From positions 1-64,000 of the forward strand of contig JAPFDT010000045.1 in assembly GCA_026169815.1 (NCBI GenBank): a stretch of 64,000 nt of DNA, given 5' to 3'. Source of the stretch: Pseudogracilibacillus sp. GTDB taxonomy: Bacteria > Bacillota > Bacilli > Bacillales > Amphibacillaceae. Below, piece by piece: positions 36,767 to 45,371 of this stretch; position 1 is the first letter of the stretch, and each line of letters begins with the position of its first letter. The notes beneath the pieces were generated by a model. It saw only the letters and a program-made list of their open reading frames with translations, was not told the origin of the DNA and ran no database searches. Both the position numbers and the translations under genes were made by a program.

Positions 36767-37801
36767 TAACACTTCAACGTTTTTTTCTACTAATTCTAAT
36801 TCTGATAGTTTTACAGCAGCTTTAGTTTGCAATGATATATTAGCTGCATGCGCTAATAGCTCTGCTTTATAACCATCTACTCCTGTACATGATACCGGTA
36901 AATTGTCTAGAAGGGATCTAGCAAAACAATTAATTTCCTCCACATAAGCTTCTTTATAACGCTCTAAAAAAAAGTGTTTTGGATTATCTAAAATCGTTCC
37001 TCTATTAGTACTGATTTGTAAATTGGACTGTAGTTCATTATCGGCTGAAACAACTCCACTACTTCCAAAAACTTCAATACGTTGATCATAACCGTAAACT
37101 GCTTGTCGACTATTGTCGATAACAGCGAGTGCCCCATTTTCAAATGTCAATGTAATAATTGCAGTATCAACATCTTTATATTTTGAAAACATCGGGTCTA
37201 CAAGATTAGCCGCTTTTGCACTTACTTCTATCACTTCACTATTCATTAAATATCTAGCCATATCAAAATCATGAATAGTCATATCCATAAATAATCCACC
37301 AGAATGCTTTACATATTCTTCCGTAGGTGGAGAAGGGTCACGGGAGCTAATCTTTACAATATGAGGTTCGCCCACTTTATTTTCTCTCACACTTTCAAAA
37401 ACCTTTCTAAAGTGAACATCGTATCTCCGATTAAATCCAGATTGAAATTTAACCCCCTTTTCCTTTACAATCTTAAGAGCATGTTTTGTTTCCTTTAAAT
37501 TAAAGCTTATTGGTTTCTCACAAAAAATATGCTTACCTGCAATTGCTGCCCTTTCGATATATTCCACATGAGTATTAGTGGAAGAACAAATGAATACAGC
37601 ATCTATATTGGGATGGTTAAAAATATCATTGACATTTGTTGTAATCATTGTCACTTTATCTTGCCATTCACTCTCCATCAAATGGTCAATATTAATATCA
37701 GCAATCGCTTGTAATGATAATAAGTTTGACTTGATAATATTATTGGCGTGCAATAACCCAATTCTGCCTGCACCAATAATTCCAACATTAATTCTTCTCA
37801 T
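36764..37801 (-). CDS. iolG: myo-Inositol 2-dehydrogenase
   Basis: Oxidises myo-inositol to scyllo-inosose with NAD, step 1. 345 residues, GFO/IDH/MOCA family: N-terminal Rossmann motif VGIIGAGRIGLLHA, the catalytic lysine in FCEKPISF, and the C-terminal sheet domain with GGLFMDMTIHDFDMARYL holding the conserved Asp/His. Related enzymes act on scyllo- or D-chiro-inositol, so isomer preference is not certain. First of the seven catabolic genes. Confidence 0.92.
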   Translation of the reverse strand: MRRINVGIIGAGRIGLLHANNIIKSNLLSLQAIADINIDHLMESEWQDKVTMITTNVNDIFNHPNIDAVFICSSTNTHVEYIERAAIAGKHIFCEKPISFNLKETKHALKIVKEKGVKFQSGFNRRYDVHFRKVFESVRENKVGEPHIVKISSRDPSPPTEEYVKHSGGLFMDMTIHDFDMARYLMNSEVIEVSAKAANLVDPMFSKYKDVDTAIITLTFENGALAVIDNSRQAVYGYDQRIEVFGSSGVVSADNELQSNLQISTNRGTILDNPKHFFLERYKEAYVEEINCFARSLLDNLPVSCTGVDGYKAELLAHAANISLQTKAAVKLSELELVEKNVEVL

Positions 37802-37892
37802 TTACCCACCTACTTTTATCGATCCGTTTAGATGAAAAATAACCTGTTACCAACTTCTTCAAACATCTGTTACATTCTTTCTAAAGGATACT

Positions 37893-38699
37893 TTAGTTTT
37901 TCACATGAATCGTATCTAACATTTGTTGATGGATGAACCCATTGCTAACTAGAATGCTAGATTCCGACAGTTCATAAGGCGTACCTTTCATTGTTGTTAC
38001 CTTTCCCCCTGCCTCACTAATAATCAAAATACCAGCTGCAACGTCCCATGGGCTCAGTTGAAAGTGATAGAAAGATGTTAATCTTCCCTTAGCAACATAT
38101 GCTAAGTTAAGTGCTGCAGCTCCTAAAACTCTTATTGTTCTACATTTTGGTAAAAACATTTCAATATTTCTCACAGTAAGGCTTCTTACCTTTGTATCCG
38201 ACGAAAAACTTGTTCCGATCACACTTTCATTTAAATGATCAACATGTGGAACATTTATTTTCTTTTCATTTAGATATGACCCGCCATTTTTAGTCGCATA
38301 AAATAATTCATCTGTAATTGGATCATATATAACACCTACAACTGGTTTTCCATAGCTAACTAAAGCAATCGAGACGACAAAGCCAGGTATATTCTGAATA
38401 AAGTTATTCGTTCCGTCTATTGGATCGACTATCCATATAAACGGAATCGAATGAAAGTCATCCAATACTTGTTTATACTTATCTGCTGAAGCAAAAGCTT
38501 CTTCTTCCCCCAACATTTGATGGTTGGGGAAAGTTGCTGTTAGCTCCTGTTGAATAAATTTTTCTACCATTCTATCTATTTCTGTCACCAAATCTTTGCC
38601 TGATGTTTTACTTTCTGTCTCAACTTGTTGATTCATGTGTTTTAATATGATGTCTCCTGCCTTAACAGCAAGACGTTTAGCAAAATCAAGATGAATCAT
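37893..38699 (-). CDS. Inositol monophosphatase family protein
   Basis: 268 residues of the IMPase/SuhB/CysQ superfamily. Metal ligands are visible: Glu65-Glu66 (LGEEEAF), Asp92 and Asp95 (VDPIDGTNNF) and the C-terminal SPWDVAAGILIISEAGG. It overlaps the upstream ABC ATPase gene by 4 nt, so it is translated with the transporter, 91 nt before iolG. In this setting the likely reaction is removal of the last phosphate from an imported inositol phosphate, giving free inositol for IolG; that is inferred from context, as the family also includes FBPase-like and pAp phosphatases. Confidence 0.9.
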   Translation of the reverse strand: MIHLDFAKRLAVKAGDIILKHMNQQVETESKTSGKDLVTEIDRMVEKFIQQELTATFPNHQMLGEEEAFASADKYKQVLDDFHSIPFIWIVDPIDGTNNFIQNIPGFVVSIALVSYGKPVVGVIYDPITDELFYATKNGGSYLNEKKINVPHVDHLNESVIGTSFSSDTKVRSLTVRNIEMFLPKCRTIRVLGAAALNLAYVAKGRLTSFYHFQLSPWDVAAGILIISEAGGKVTTMKGTPYELSESSILVSNGFIHQQMLDTIHVKN

Positions 38700-39829
38700 G
38701 CTAAAACCCTTCCATTCAACTCCTCATACGATTCTTTTTCTGCTATAATTTTACCAGAGTTTTTATCATAAACATTTATTTTATCGGAGGAAATCTTAAT
38801 CCAAAGACTGCTTCCAATTTCATAATCTTTTTCTCCCATATATTTAGCGAGAATAACTGTCTCATCATCCATCGTCAATTGCATTAATGTTTCAGAGCCA
38901 GCAGGCAATACGGAGTAGACTGTACATTTCGTAGCATCTGCCCTTCTTTGTTCAAAAATTTGAATATCCTCTGGGTAAAGCGCCATCACGCATTCACCTT
39001 CATAAGATTTGGTTGTCGGGACAGACAATTTGCCTATAACAGATTCAGTTAACAAACTACCATCTTTATACGAACAAAATGCGTCAATCAAATTAATTTG
39101 CGGGTTTCCTACAAAGTCAGCCACTCGTAAATCAGCAGGATTACGATAGATATTCCTTGGCTCATCTAATTGTACTAATTCACCTTCAAAAAATACGGCA
39201 ATTTTTGTAGATAAGGTTAATGCTTCTACCTGATCGTGTGTAACATAGATGATGGTTGTATTTAATTCATTGTGCAGACGCTTTAATTCTGATCTCATTT
39301 CTAAACGTAGTTTTGCATCAAGGTTGGATAATGGTTCATCTAATAACAATATTTTAGGCTCTGTGACAATAGCTCTTGCAATCGAAACTCTTTGTTGTTG
39401 TCCTCCAGATAGTTCAGAAGGATAACGGTCAATATATGGAAGGATTTGCAATTTATCTAAAGCTGCTTCCACTTTTTGACGAATTTCATTTTTAGGAAAT
39501 TTCTTTACTGTCAAACCAAATGCAACATTTTCATATACTGTCATATGCGGCCATAAAGCATAGCTCTGAAACACTAAATTCAAATCTCTTTTTGCTGGTG
39601 GCGCATAATATTTATTTTCTCCGTTTACAACTTCTTTTCCACCAATCGTTACAATACCACCCTCTGGATTTTCAAGCCCCGTTATAACTCGTAAAGTTGT
39701 TGTCTTCCCACAACCAGAAGGTCCTAACAATGTCATAAAATCCCCATCTTCAATAACGAAATCAATTCCTTTTAACACATGATTATCACCGAAATGTTTG
39801 TTAATATTTTTTAATTCTATTCTACTCAT
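38696..39829 (-). CDS. ABC importer ATPase (FbpC/PotA/MalK-like, with TOBE domain)
   Basis: 377 residues. Nucleotide-binding domain with Walker A GPSGCGKTT (about 36-44), signature LSGGQQQR and Walker B ILLLDEPLSNLD, plus the H-loop VTHDQ. A C-terminal TOBE domain occupies about residues 240-370. It is of the CUT1/FbpC/PotA class that powers binding-protein-dependent import. It starts 6 nt after the permease gene and overlaps the phosphatase gene by 4 nt. Confidence 0.94.
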   Translation of the reverse strand: MSRIELKNINKHFGDNHVLKGIDFVIEDGDFMTLLGPSGCGKTTTLRVITGLENPEGGIVTIGGKEVVNGENKYYAPPAKRDLNLVFQSYALWPHMTVYENVAFGLTVKKFPKNEIRQKVEAALDKLQILPYIDRYPSELSGGQQQRVSIARAIVTEPKILLLDEPLSNLDAKLRLEMRSELKRLHNELNTTIIYVTHDQVEALTLSTKIAVFFEGELVQLDEPRNIYRNPADLRVADFVGNPQINLIDAFCSYKDGSLLTESVIGKLSVPTTKSYEGECVMALYPEDIQIFEQRRADATKCTVYSVLPAGSETLMQLTMDDETVILAKYMGEKDYEIGSSLWIKISSDKINVYDKNSGKIIAEKESYEELNGRVLA

Positions 39830-39835
39830 AAATAA

Positions 39836-41677
39836 TCATCCTCCAATTCCTTTTGAAAGGTCTGCTTTACCCCATTTAGATGAAACATAGTAAACAACCA
39901 TCGTAATCGCGATAATAATTAACATGATTGCGTTTGCAAATTGTGGGTAGCCAGTGTCGGCATATTCATACGTGATAGTAGCGAGTGTTCCAGTTTTTGG
40001 CGTCACCAATAATAAAACCAAGTCTAATTGTTTCATTGCACTAATAAATGCAATGATAAATGCACTTAAGATTCCCTGCTTTGTAAGAGGTAACATAATC
40101 CTGAAGAATCTTTTGAAAAAGGATGCTCCTTGAATCTGCGCAGCTTCTTCTAACTCCCCACTAATTTGAAACATATTACTAACCCCTGCTCGTGTAGCGA
40201 ACGGTAAGTCCTTTACAATTGTAATTAAGATGATAATTGAAAGTGTTCCATATAAAGATGGTAGAAATAAACCAGGCTTTGCAAACATTGTTAAATAGAT
40301 TGCAGATAAAGCAATTCCAGGAATCAAGTATGGTGCAAATGCTAATTGTTCCACCACTTTTCCTGTAAATGAGTTTCTTCCTTTTGCAACTATATATCCG
40401 AAGATAATCCCGATCAAAGCAGCTACTCCAGCACCTATCACAGCAATTAATAATGAGTTCTTCAAAGCTAAACCAATAGAATCATTAACTAATACCCCGA
40501 CATTGCCCATTGCGATGTCTGGATTTGCTTTTCCAATCCAAAAATGCGTTGTAAAGTTGCTTAAAGTATAAACTCCATCTTTTAACATAAAGGATTGTAA
40601 CAACAATAAGGCTAATGGTACGACAGCTGATGATACCATAAATATAATTACGGTAACAAAGACCGGCATTCGCCAACGACCTAAAGGCATCATTGTCTTC
40701 CTTCCGTCTTTACCGCCCACTGTGTCATACCCTTTTCGCTTCCCTATCATTTTCTGGTTTATATAAATTACCAAAGCGGCGAGTACAATGAGGGTAAGAC
40801 TCAGAATATATCCTTCCGTTAACATACCTGTTTGCATATTACTATAAAGCATTGTTGATATAACATAGAAATTAACCGGTAGCCCTAGAAAGGCGGCGGG
40901 ACCAAAAGTTCCAATTGCCTTTGAGAATACTAGAATTACTCCAGACAATATAGCTGGTAAAATTAATGGAAACGTAATTCTTCTTAAAATTGTAATCCTT
41001 GGTGCTCCAAGAATATTCGCAGTTTCCTCCATATTACTATTTACTGAATTTAAAGCTGCCGCAGTGAGTAGGAAGAAATATACATAATAATGCATTCCAC
41101 CTAACACAATGACAATCGGTAAAAATCCATAAGCAATCCAATCTGGTGGACCTACTCCAAAAATAAATTGCAATAGTCCTGGCGCTCCACCTACACGATC
41201 ATTTTTAAAAACTGTTAACCAAGCCATTGATTTCATCCAAGATGGAATCATATACGGAATCACAGCTAGAAATGTTAATGTCTTTTTGTAAGGGATATCA
41301 GAACGAGTCACTAGCCATGCAAGAGCCCCACCCATTATTAATGCCATAATTGACACTGCGACTCCGATACCAAGTGATCGAAGAATTGGCTTATAAAAGA
41401 CATTTTTACTTGCTTCACTAGTCAACATTTGTTTCCAATGTTCTATTGTAAGCCCACCCGGAATTGCGTCTGGATTGATAAGTTGATCTCCTTCTCCCCA
41501 TAAAAGGGTATTAGACAGCATTTGCCAAAGTGGCACAACAATCGTATGGACCAAGAACACAATTGCTATTAAACTAATTAAATAAATCGGATTAGATAAA
41601 AACCCTTTAACAATATTTTTCATCTTTTCTTTGTTAAATTTTCTTTTCTCGTTTGGGTAACTTTTCTTTACGCCCAT
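39836..41677 (-). CDS. Fused ABC importer permease (two permease domains, FbpB/ThiP-like)
   Basis: 613 residues with about 12 membrane helices. Two permease units are fused head to tail, each with the EAA coupling loop (ETANILGAPRITILRRITFPLILPA and EEAAQIQGASFFKRFFRIMLPL type segments near residues 218 and 506). Such double permeases occur in the FbpB, ThiP and PhnU/AfuB families for Fe3+, thiamine, aminophosphonate and hexose phosphate. Anionic, phosphorylated substrates are common in this group. It lies between the binding protein and its ATPase. Confidence 0.93.
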   Translation of the reverse strand: MGVKKSYPNEKRKFNKEKMKNIVKGFLSNPIYLISLIAIVFLVHTIVVPLWQMLSNTLLWGEGDQLINPDAIPGGLTIEHWKQMLTSEASKNVFYKPILRSLGIGVAVSIMALIMGGALAWLVTRSDIPYKKTLTFLAVIPYMIPSWMKSMAWLTVFKNDRVGGAPGLLQFIFGVGPPDWIAYGFLPIVIVLGGMHYYVYFFLLTAAALNSVNSNMEETANILGAPRITILRRITFPLILPAILSGVILVFSKAIGTFGPAAFLGLPVNFYVISTMLYSNMQTGMLTEGYILSLTLIVLAALVIYINQKMIGKRKGYDTVGGKDGRKTMMPLGRWRMPVFVTVIIFMVSSAVVPLALLLLQSFMLKDGVYTLSNFTTHFWIGKANPDIAMGNVGVLVNDSIGLALKNSLLIAVIGAGVAALIGIIFGYIVAKGRNSFTGKVVEQLAFAPYLIPGIALSAIYLTMFAKPGLFLPSLYGTLSIIILITIVKDLPFATRAGVSNMFQISGELEEAAQIQGASFFKRFFRIMLPLTKQGILSAFIIAFISAMKQLDLVLLLVTPKTGTLATITYEYADTGYPQFANAIMLIIIAITMVVYYVSSKWGKADLSKGIGG

Positions 41678-41767
41678 TCAGTCATCACGCTCCATTCGTT
41701 GAGGCAATATCACTCGGAAACAAGATTTATTTCTAGTTTCCGAATGATACACCAATAGTGAGATAAA

Positions 41768-42257
41768 TTAGTCTATATTCGATAACCAAAAGTTTCGAAA
41801 CTTCATAAAACTCCTGATCAATGTGCCTTGCATTAATTTCGTCAACTGATATTAGATTAGGGTTTTCAATATCATCACGTGTTACATACGATCCTAGCTT
41901 ATTAAACGTTCCAATCTCGCCGTCTCTCCATCAGCCTCTCGTTTAGTAGTTTGGGTTAGGTGCATGATTGGAAATATACATCGTGTGTTACAATTGCTAA
42001 TATTTTAGGTTCTAAATCAAACGTTGCTGAAATCGGCTACTTTTAGCATAAATAATCACACTACCCTCCTCTTTTGCTTTTTCATAAAGTTCATCGACAG
42101 TTTCTATTCCATCCAATATATGTTCCTTTACCCAAGCCTCTCTATCGACTTTATCATTTGAACTAGAACTTGCATCTCCCTTTGAAATACAATCAGCAAA
42201 TACAATTAAACTAATTATGAGTATAGAAGTTAAAGAGATTCTCTTTACATATTCCAT
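41768..42257 (-). pseudogene. Decayed tandem copy of the solute-binding protein gene
   Basis: The 5' part (81 codons from 42257) encodes a lipoprotein signal and ...ETVDELYEKAKEEG-VIIYA-S-, matching the N-terminus of the intact gene just upstream. The 3' part (about 41768-42010) matches the C-terminal coding region of the same gene (GATAACCAAAAGTTTCGAAA is shared exactly) but is broken by indels. Some 650-700 bp of the middle are deleted. It is a dead duplicate between the binding protein and permease genes. Confidence 0.85.
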
Positions 42258-42295
42258 ACTTCCCCAGCTCTAACATGTAATCTCTATTGAAAATT

Positions 42296-43462
42296 CTAAT
42301 CTATTTTAGATAACCAAAAGTTTCGAAATTCCGGGAAATTAGCATCATAAAATTCCTGATCAACTTCCCAAGCCTGAATATCCTCAACGGATAGTTCATT
42401 TTTGTTTTCCACACTTTCGCGTGGTACCCAGACACCATATAAATTAAATGGATCTAGTCCTGCTGCTTCGCCATCAGCTTCGCCTGATGCCCAGCGAATT
42501 AACAATTTAGCGGCATTGGGATGTTCCGCTTGGTCTGCTACATATAGTACTTTGGGGCTCATAACAGAAACCCTTGGTTCTAACTCAAAGCTTCCTTCAA
42601 TTGGCAAACCAGACTGTTCTATATGCCTCAATTTACTGGAAGAAGAAAAACCAATTGGCGGATTTTCTTGACCTGTTTGTCCAACACTTTCGATAATATC
42701 TTCTCCTGAAGAGATTAGTACTGGATCATTTTCTATAAATCGTTTCACAAACTCATAGCCTACATTCTCTTCTGTTAATTCAATTTCTTCTCCATATTTT
42801 TCTTTATAGGCTTCTGCCATTTCATCTGAATTTTGAATAATTGATATGAACAGTTCCGAATAAGTTACATCGGAAACCGGATCTTGCATTAATACTTTCC
42901 CGTTCCATTCTGGTTCCGTTAAATCCCACCAGTTTGTTACCGGTGGTTCATCGTAAACTTCTGTATTATAAATAATTGGATTAACCGTCAGGTAGTGGAT
43001 TGCCTCTTCGTTATCCTGATACTCCTCAAAAAAATCACTACGCAAATCATCTGGGAAATATGGATACATATGGCCACCATCAACCAGTTTTGGTTCAGGT
43101 GTTGTATGAATAACATCTGCATTATATACACCTGACTCGTGTTCTCTAGTTAGCTTCTCAACTAATTCGGCACGTGTAATTTTGTATGGTTCGACTTTAA
43201 TGCCAGGGTATTCTTTTTCGAATGAAATTTTTACATCTTTAAATTTACTACCATTAGCATAGATGACTACCTTGCCTTCTTCTTTCGCTTTTTCATACAA
43301 TTCATCTACTGACTCTGTTTCATAAATCCCATTTTCCTCTGCCCATTTTGTATCATCTTTCTCTGCTTCAACATCAGCTGAACCTTTGGACCCACACCCC
43401 GTTATCAATGCAAAACTAAGAATTAAAATACACGCCACCAACCAATTATTATAACGCTTCAT
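42296..43462 (-). CDS. Extracellular solute-binding lipoprotein (FbpA/AfuA-like family)
   Basis: 388 residues. A lipoprotein signal ends in ALITGC (Cys23). The mature type II periplasmic-binding fold begins EGKVVIYANGSKFKDVKISFE and continues through ADVIHTTPEP, LTVNPIIYNTEVY, WWDLTEPEWNGKVLMQDP and a C-terminal LDPFNLYGVWVPRESV. This group includes iron-binding FbpA, phosphonate-binding PhnS and hexose-phosphate-binding AfuA. The tyrosine pair of FbpA iron proteins is not evident near the C-terminus, which argues against iron. Its place among inositol and phosphatase genes suggests a phosphorylated inositol ligand (inference). A decayed duplicate follows directly. Confidence 0.9.
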   Translation of the reverse strand: MKRYNNWLVACILILSFALITGCGSKGSADVEAEKDDTKWAEENGIYETESVDELYEKAKEEGKVVIYANGSKFKDVKISFEKEYPGIKVEPYKITRAELVEKLTREHESGVYNADVIHTTPEPKLVDGGHMYPYFPDDLRSDFFEEYQDNEEAIHYLTVNPIIYNTEVYDEPPVTNWWDLTEPEWNGKVLMQDPVSDVTYSELFISIIQNSDEMAEAYKEKYGEEIELTEENVGYEFVKRFIENDPVLISSGEDIIESVGQTGQENPPIGFSSSSKLRHIEQSGLPIEGSFELEPRVSVMSPKVLYVADQAEHPNAAKLLIRWASGEADGEAAGLDPFNLYGVWVPRESVENKNELSVEDIQAWEVDQEFYDANFPEFRNFWLSKID

Positions 43463-43566
43463 CTCAAACCTCCCTATTTTTTAACCAGATTTACAGATTT
43501 TCTCACCAATTACTTGAATGTAAGACAATATTTTAACTTTTATTGTCACCCAAACTTTATAAATGG

Positions 43567-44433
43567 TTAATTGTTTTCACTCAACCATTCAGACCAACTA
43601 GTTTGATAATTAGTATCGTAATTTGCTTTACAGTATTTATAAAAAGTCTGTAGTAAAACTAATCTTTCAACAGCTGCTTCATGCTTATATGTGCCTTCAG
43701 CAAGTTTAAACATATCTCGACCACCTATTATTCGTTGACGATCAAAAATATCATTTTTATTTACTTTATCAACATTTTTCATCATGTCATACATCAACAT
43801 AAAACTTGTTGTTCTTCCAACCCCTCCTCTACAATGGAAATGTAACCAATCATTTTCAGATACAGACTTTACGAATTGCACAAATTGATCAATTTCCTCT
43901 TTTGCAGGCTTATTGTGATCTGTTACAAAAAAGCGGACATATTGACAACCTTCCTCTTCCACCATTTCTTTTTCACTTTGCACAGTATATGGTGCTTTCA
44001 AAGGTTTCTCCATATAAAAGGATTTTCCTTCAAAATAATCAAATTTAATTTCATCCATTGTTTTTAACTGATCTAGATTATGACGCTCTAATTGTTGAAC
44101 TTCTTCTGTTGTTAACTTCTTATTTACATAATTTTTCTCTGTGTACCAGCTTATTGCCATCCCATTCACATAGCCATGTGATTCTTTTCTAGTGTCGACT
44201 ATGATTATGTTATTATTTTCACCAATTGTTTTTTTCAATTCTTTCAAACCATTTTGTGAAAACACACCACTACCGGAAGCTTTCAGTTCTCTTAACCCTT
44301 GTAAATCTGGTAATTTTATATGAGGTTCTATCTCATCACTCGTTGTCCGGAAACGTTTAGGTAACTTTGTAACATTTTCTAAATCTACTATCAGTAATGA
44401 ATCTGGAACTTCTATATTTAAAATACTGTTCAT
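43567..44433 (-). CDS. PTP-like (cysteine) phytase, no signal peptide
   Basis: 288 residues of the protein-tyrosine-phosphatase-like inositol polyphosphatase family (Selenomonas ruminantium PhyA type). The P-loop is HCRGGVGRTTS with nucleophile Cys201 and Arg207. The general-acid loop is VTDHNKP (Asp172). Further family hallmarks are ESHGYVNGMAISWY (about 84-97), FMLMYDMMKN after the P-loop, and the C-terminal YQTSWSEWL. Known PhyA enzymes are secreted; this protein begins with no hydrophobic segment and should be cytoplasmic. It starts one base after the TIM-barrel gene and precedes the importer. It probably removes phosphates from inositol polyphosphate brought in by that importer. Confidence 0.9.
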   Translation of the reverse strand: MNSILNIEVPDSLLIVDLENVTKLPKRFRTTSDEIEPHIKLPDLQGLRELKASGSGVFSQNGLKELKKTIGENNNIIIVDTRKESHGYVNGMAISWYTEKNYVNKKLTTEEVQQLERHNLDQLKTMDEIKFDYFEGKSFYMEKPLKAPYTVQSEKEMVEEEGCQYVRFFVTDHNKPAKEEIDQFVQFVKSVSENDWLHFHCRGGVGRTTSFMLMYDMMKNVDKVNKNDIFDRQRIIGGRDMFKLAEGTYKHEAAVERLVLLQTFYKYCKANYDTNYQTSWSEWLSENN

Positions 44434-44434
44434 T

Positions 44435-45337
44435 TTACTCCTCCATAACTTTATATTTAGATAATCGTTTTAGCTTTTCTACCGAGATAAGAATATTTTC
44501 ATTTACAGGCATTTCCTGTTCGTAACGGTCAAAGCTTAATTCTAAGTTCAACACACCTTGATAATCAACTCCATATAAAGCGCTTACATAATCTTCAATA
44601 GGTAAATCAAAATCTTGCGTCAGAGGAAAGTGCGTTTTACCAGCATCATTAAGTGCATGAATATGCGTGTGATATACTTTCTCGAGAAACTTTTTAGAAG
44701 GTAAATCGTTTAATTCCATTTGTAACTCTTTGCCTTCGATTAAATTGGAATACAAATGTCCCATATCCCAGCAAATACCGACATGTGGATTATTCACAGC
44801 TTCCACCATCTCAACGACTACTTTACATGAATTACCTGGATCTATTGCCTTCTCTTTACTGCGATTGTTTTCTAGAGCTAAATAAATTGGCAACTTTTCC
44901 GCCTCAATTACTTTGGTCCAATCTGATAATCTGTCAATTGTGTTCTGCTTCAGTTCCTCGACAGATGCATGATTAGGTTGATTTTTTTCTGATAATGCAT
45001 GTAATGTTATTACAAGTTGATCTTGGTATTTAGCGTAATTTTCCAAAATATACGTCATAGATGGATAAATTTCTTTGAAACTCGAACCTTCTAAATCTCC
45101 CGTTAAATCACCATGGATCGTTATCGTCAGTCCCATATCCCATATTTTTTGAATCGACTGATTATATGCATGATATGTTTCTTCATCAATCACACGATCA
45201 AGCTTACGAATTTCAATAGAAGTAACTCCATCATTTTTTAACTTTTCTAAAAATAAATCTAAAGAATTGTTTTGTGCCAAATATATATGATGATTTTCTC
45301 TAAATGCCGGGCTTTGAATTGAACATCCTATATTCAT
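44435..45337 (-). CDS. IolE/IolI-like TIM-barrel isomerase or epimerase
   Basis: 300 residues, xylose-isomerase-like TIM barrel (AP-endonuclease-2 superfamily). Likely metal ligands: Glu155 (YLALENN), Asp191 and His194 (CWDMGHLY), His225/His227 (YHTHIHAL) and Glu266 (LNLELSF). It is a different branch from IolE at 29657. Members of this group include inosose isomerase (IolI) and IolH/IolO. A role in converting a second inositol isomer is plausible; the exact reaction cannot be assigned. Second gene of the long transcript, with stop and next start separated by a single base. Confidence 0.75.
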   Translation of the reverse strand: MNIGCSIQSPAFRENHHIYLAQNNSLDLFLEKLKNDGVTSIEIRKLDRVIDEETYHAYNQSIQKIWDMGLTITIHGDLTGDLEGSSFKEIYPSMTYILENYAKYQDQLVITLHALSEKNQPNHASVEELKQNTIDRLSDWTKVIEAEKLPIYLALENNRSKEKAIDPGNSCKVVVEMVEAVNNPHVGICWDMGHLYSNLIEGKELQMELNDLPSKKFLEKVYHTHIHALNDAGKTHFPLTQDFDLPIEDYVSALYGVDYQGVLNLELSFDRYEQEMPVNENILISVEKLKRLSKYKVMEE

Positions 45338-45371
45338 ATATACACCTCATTCAATATTCTATAAATACTTC

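Noticed and set aside
42012-42257. 81-residue small lipoprotein
   Set aside because: It is the 5' end of a decayed duplicate of the binding protein gene, not an independent gene.
42296-43462. Iron(III) transport as the role of the ABC importer
   Set aside because: Fold family alone allows it, but no iron-uptake genes are near and the neighbours are inositol and phosphatase genes. Not excluded by experiment.
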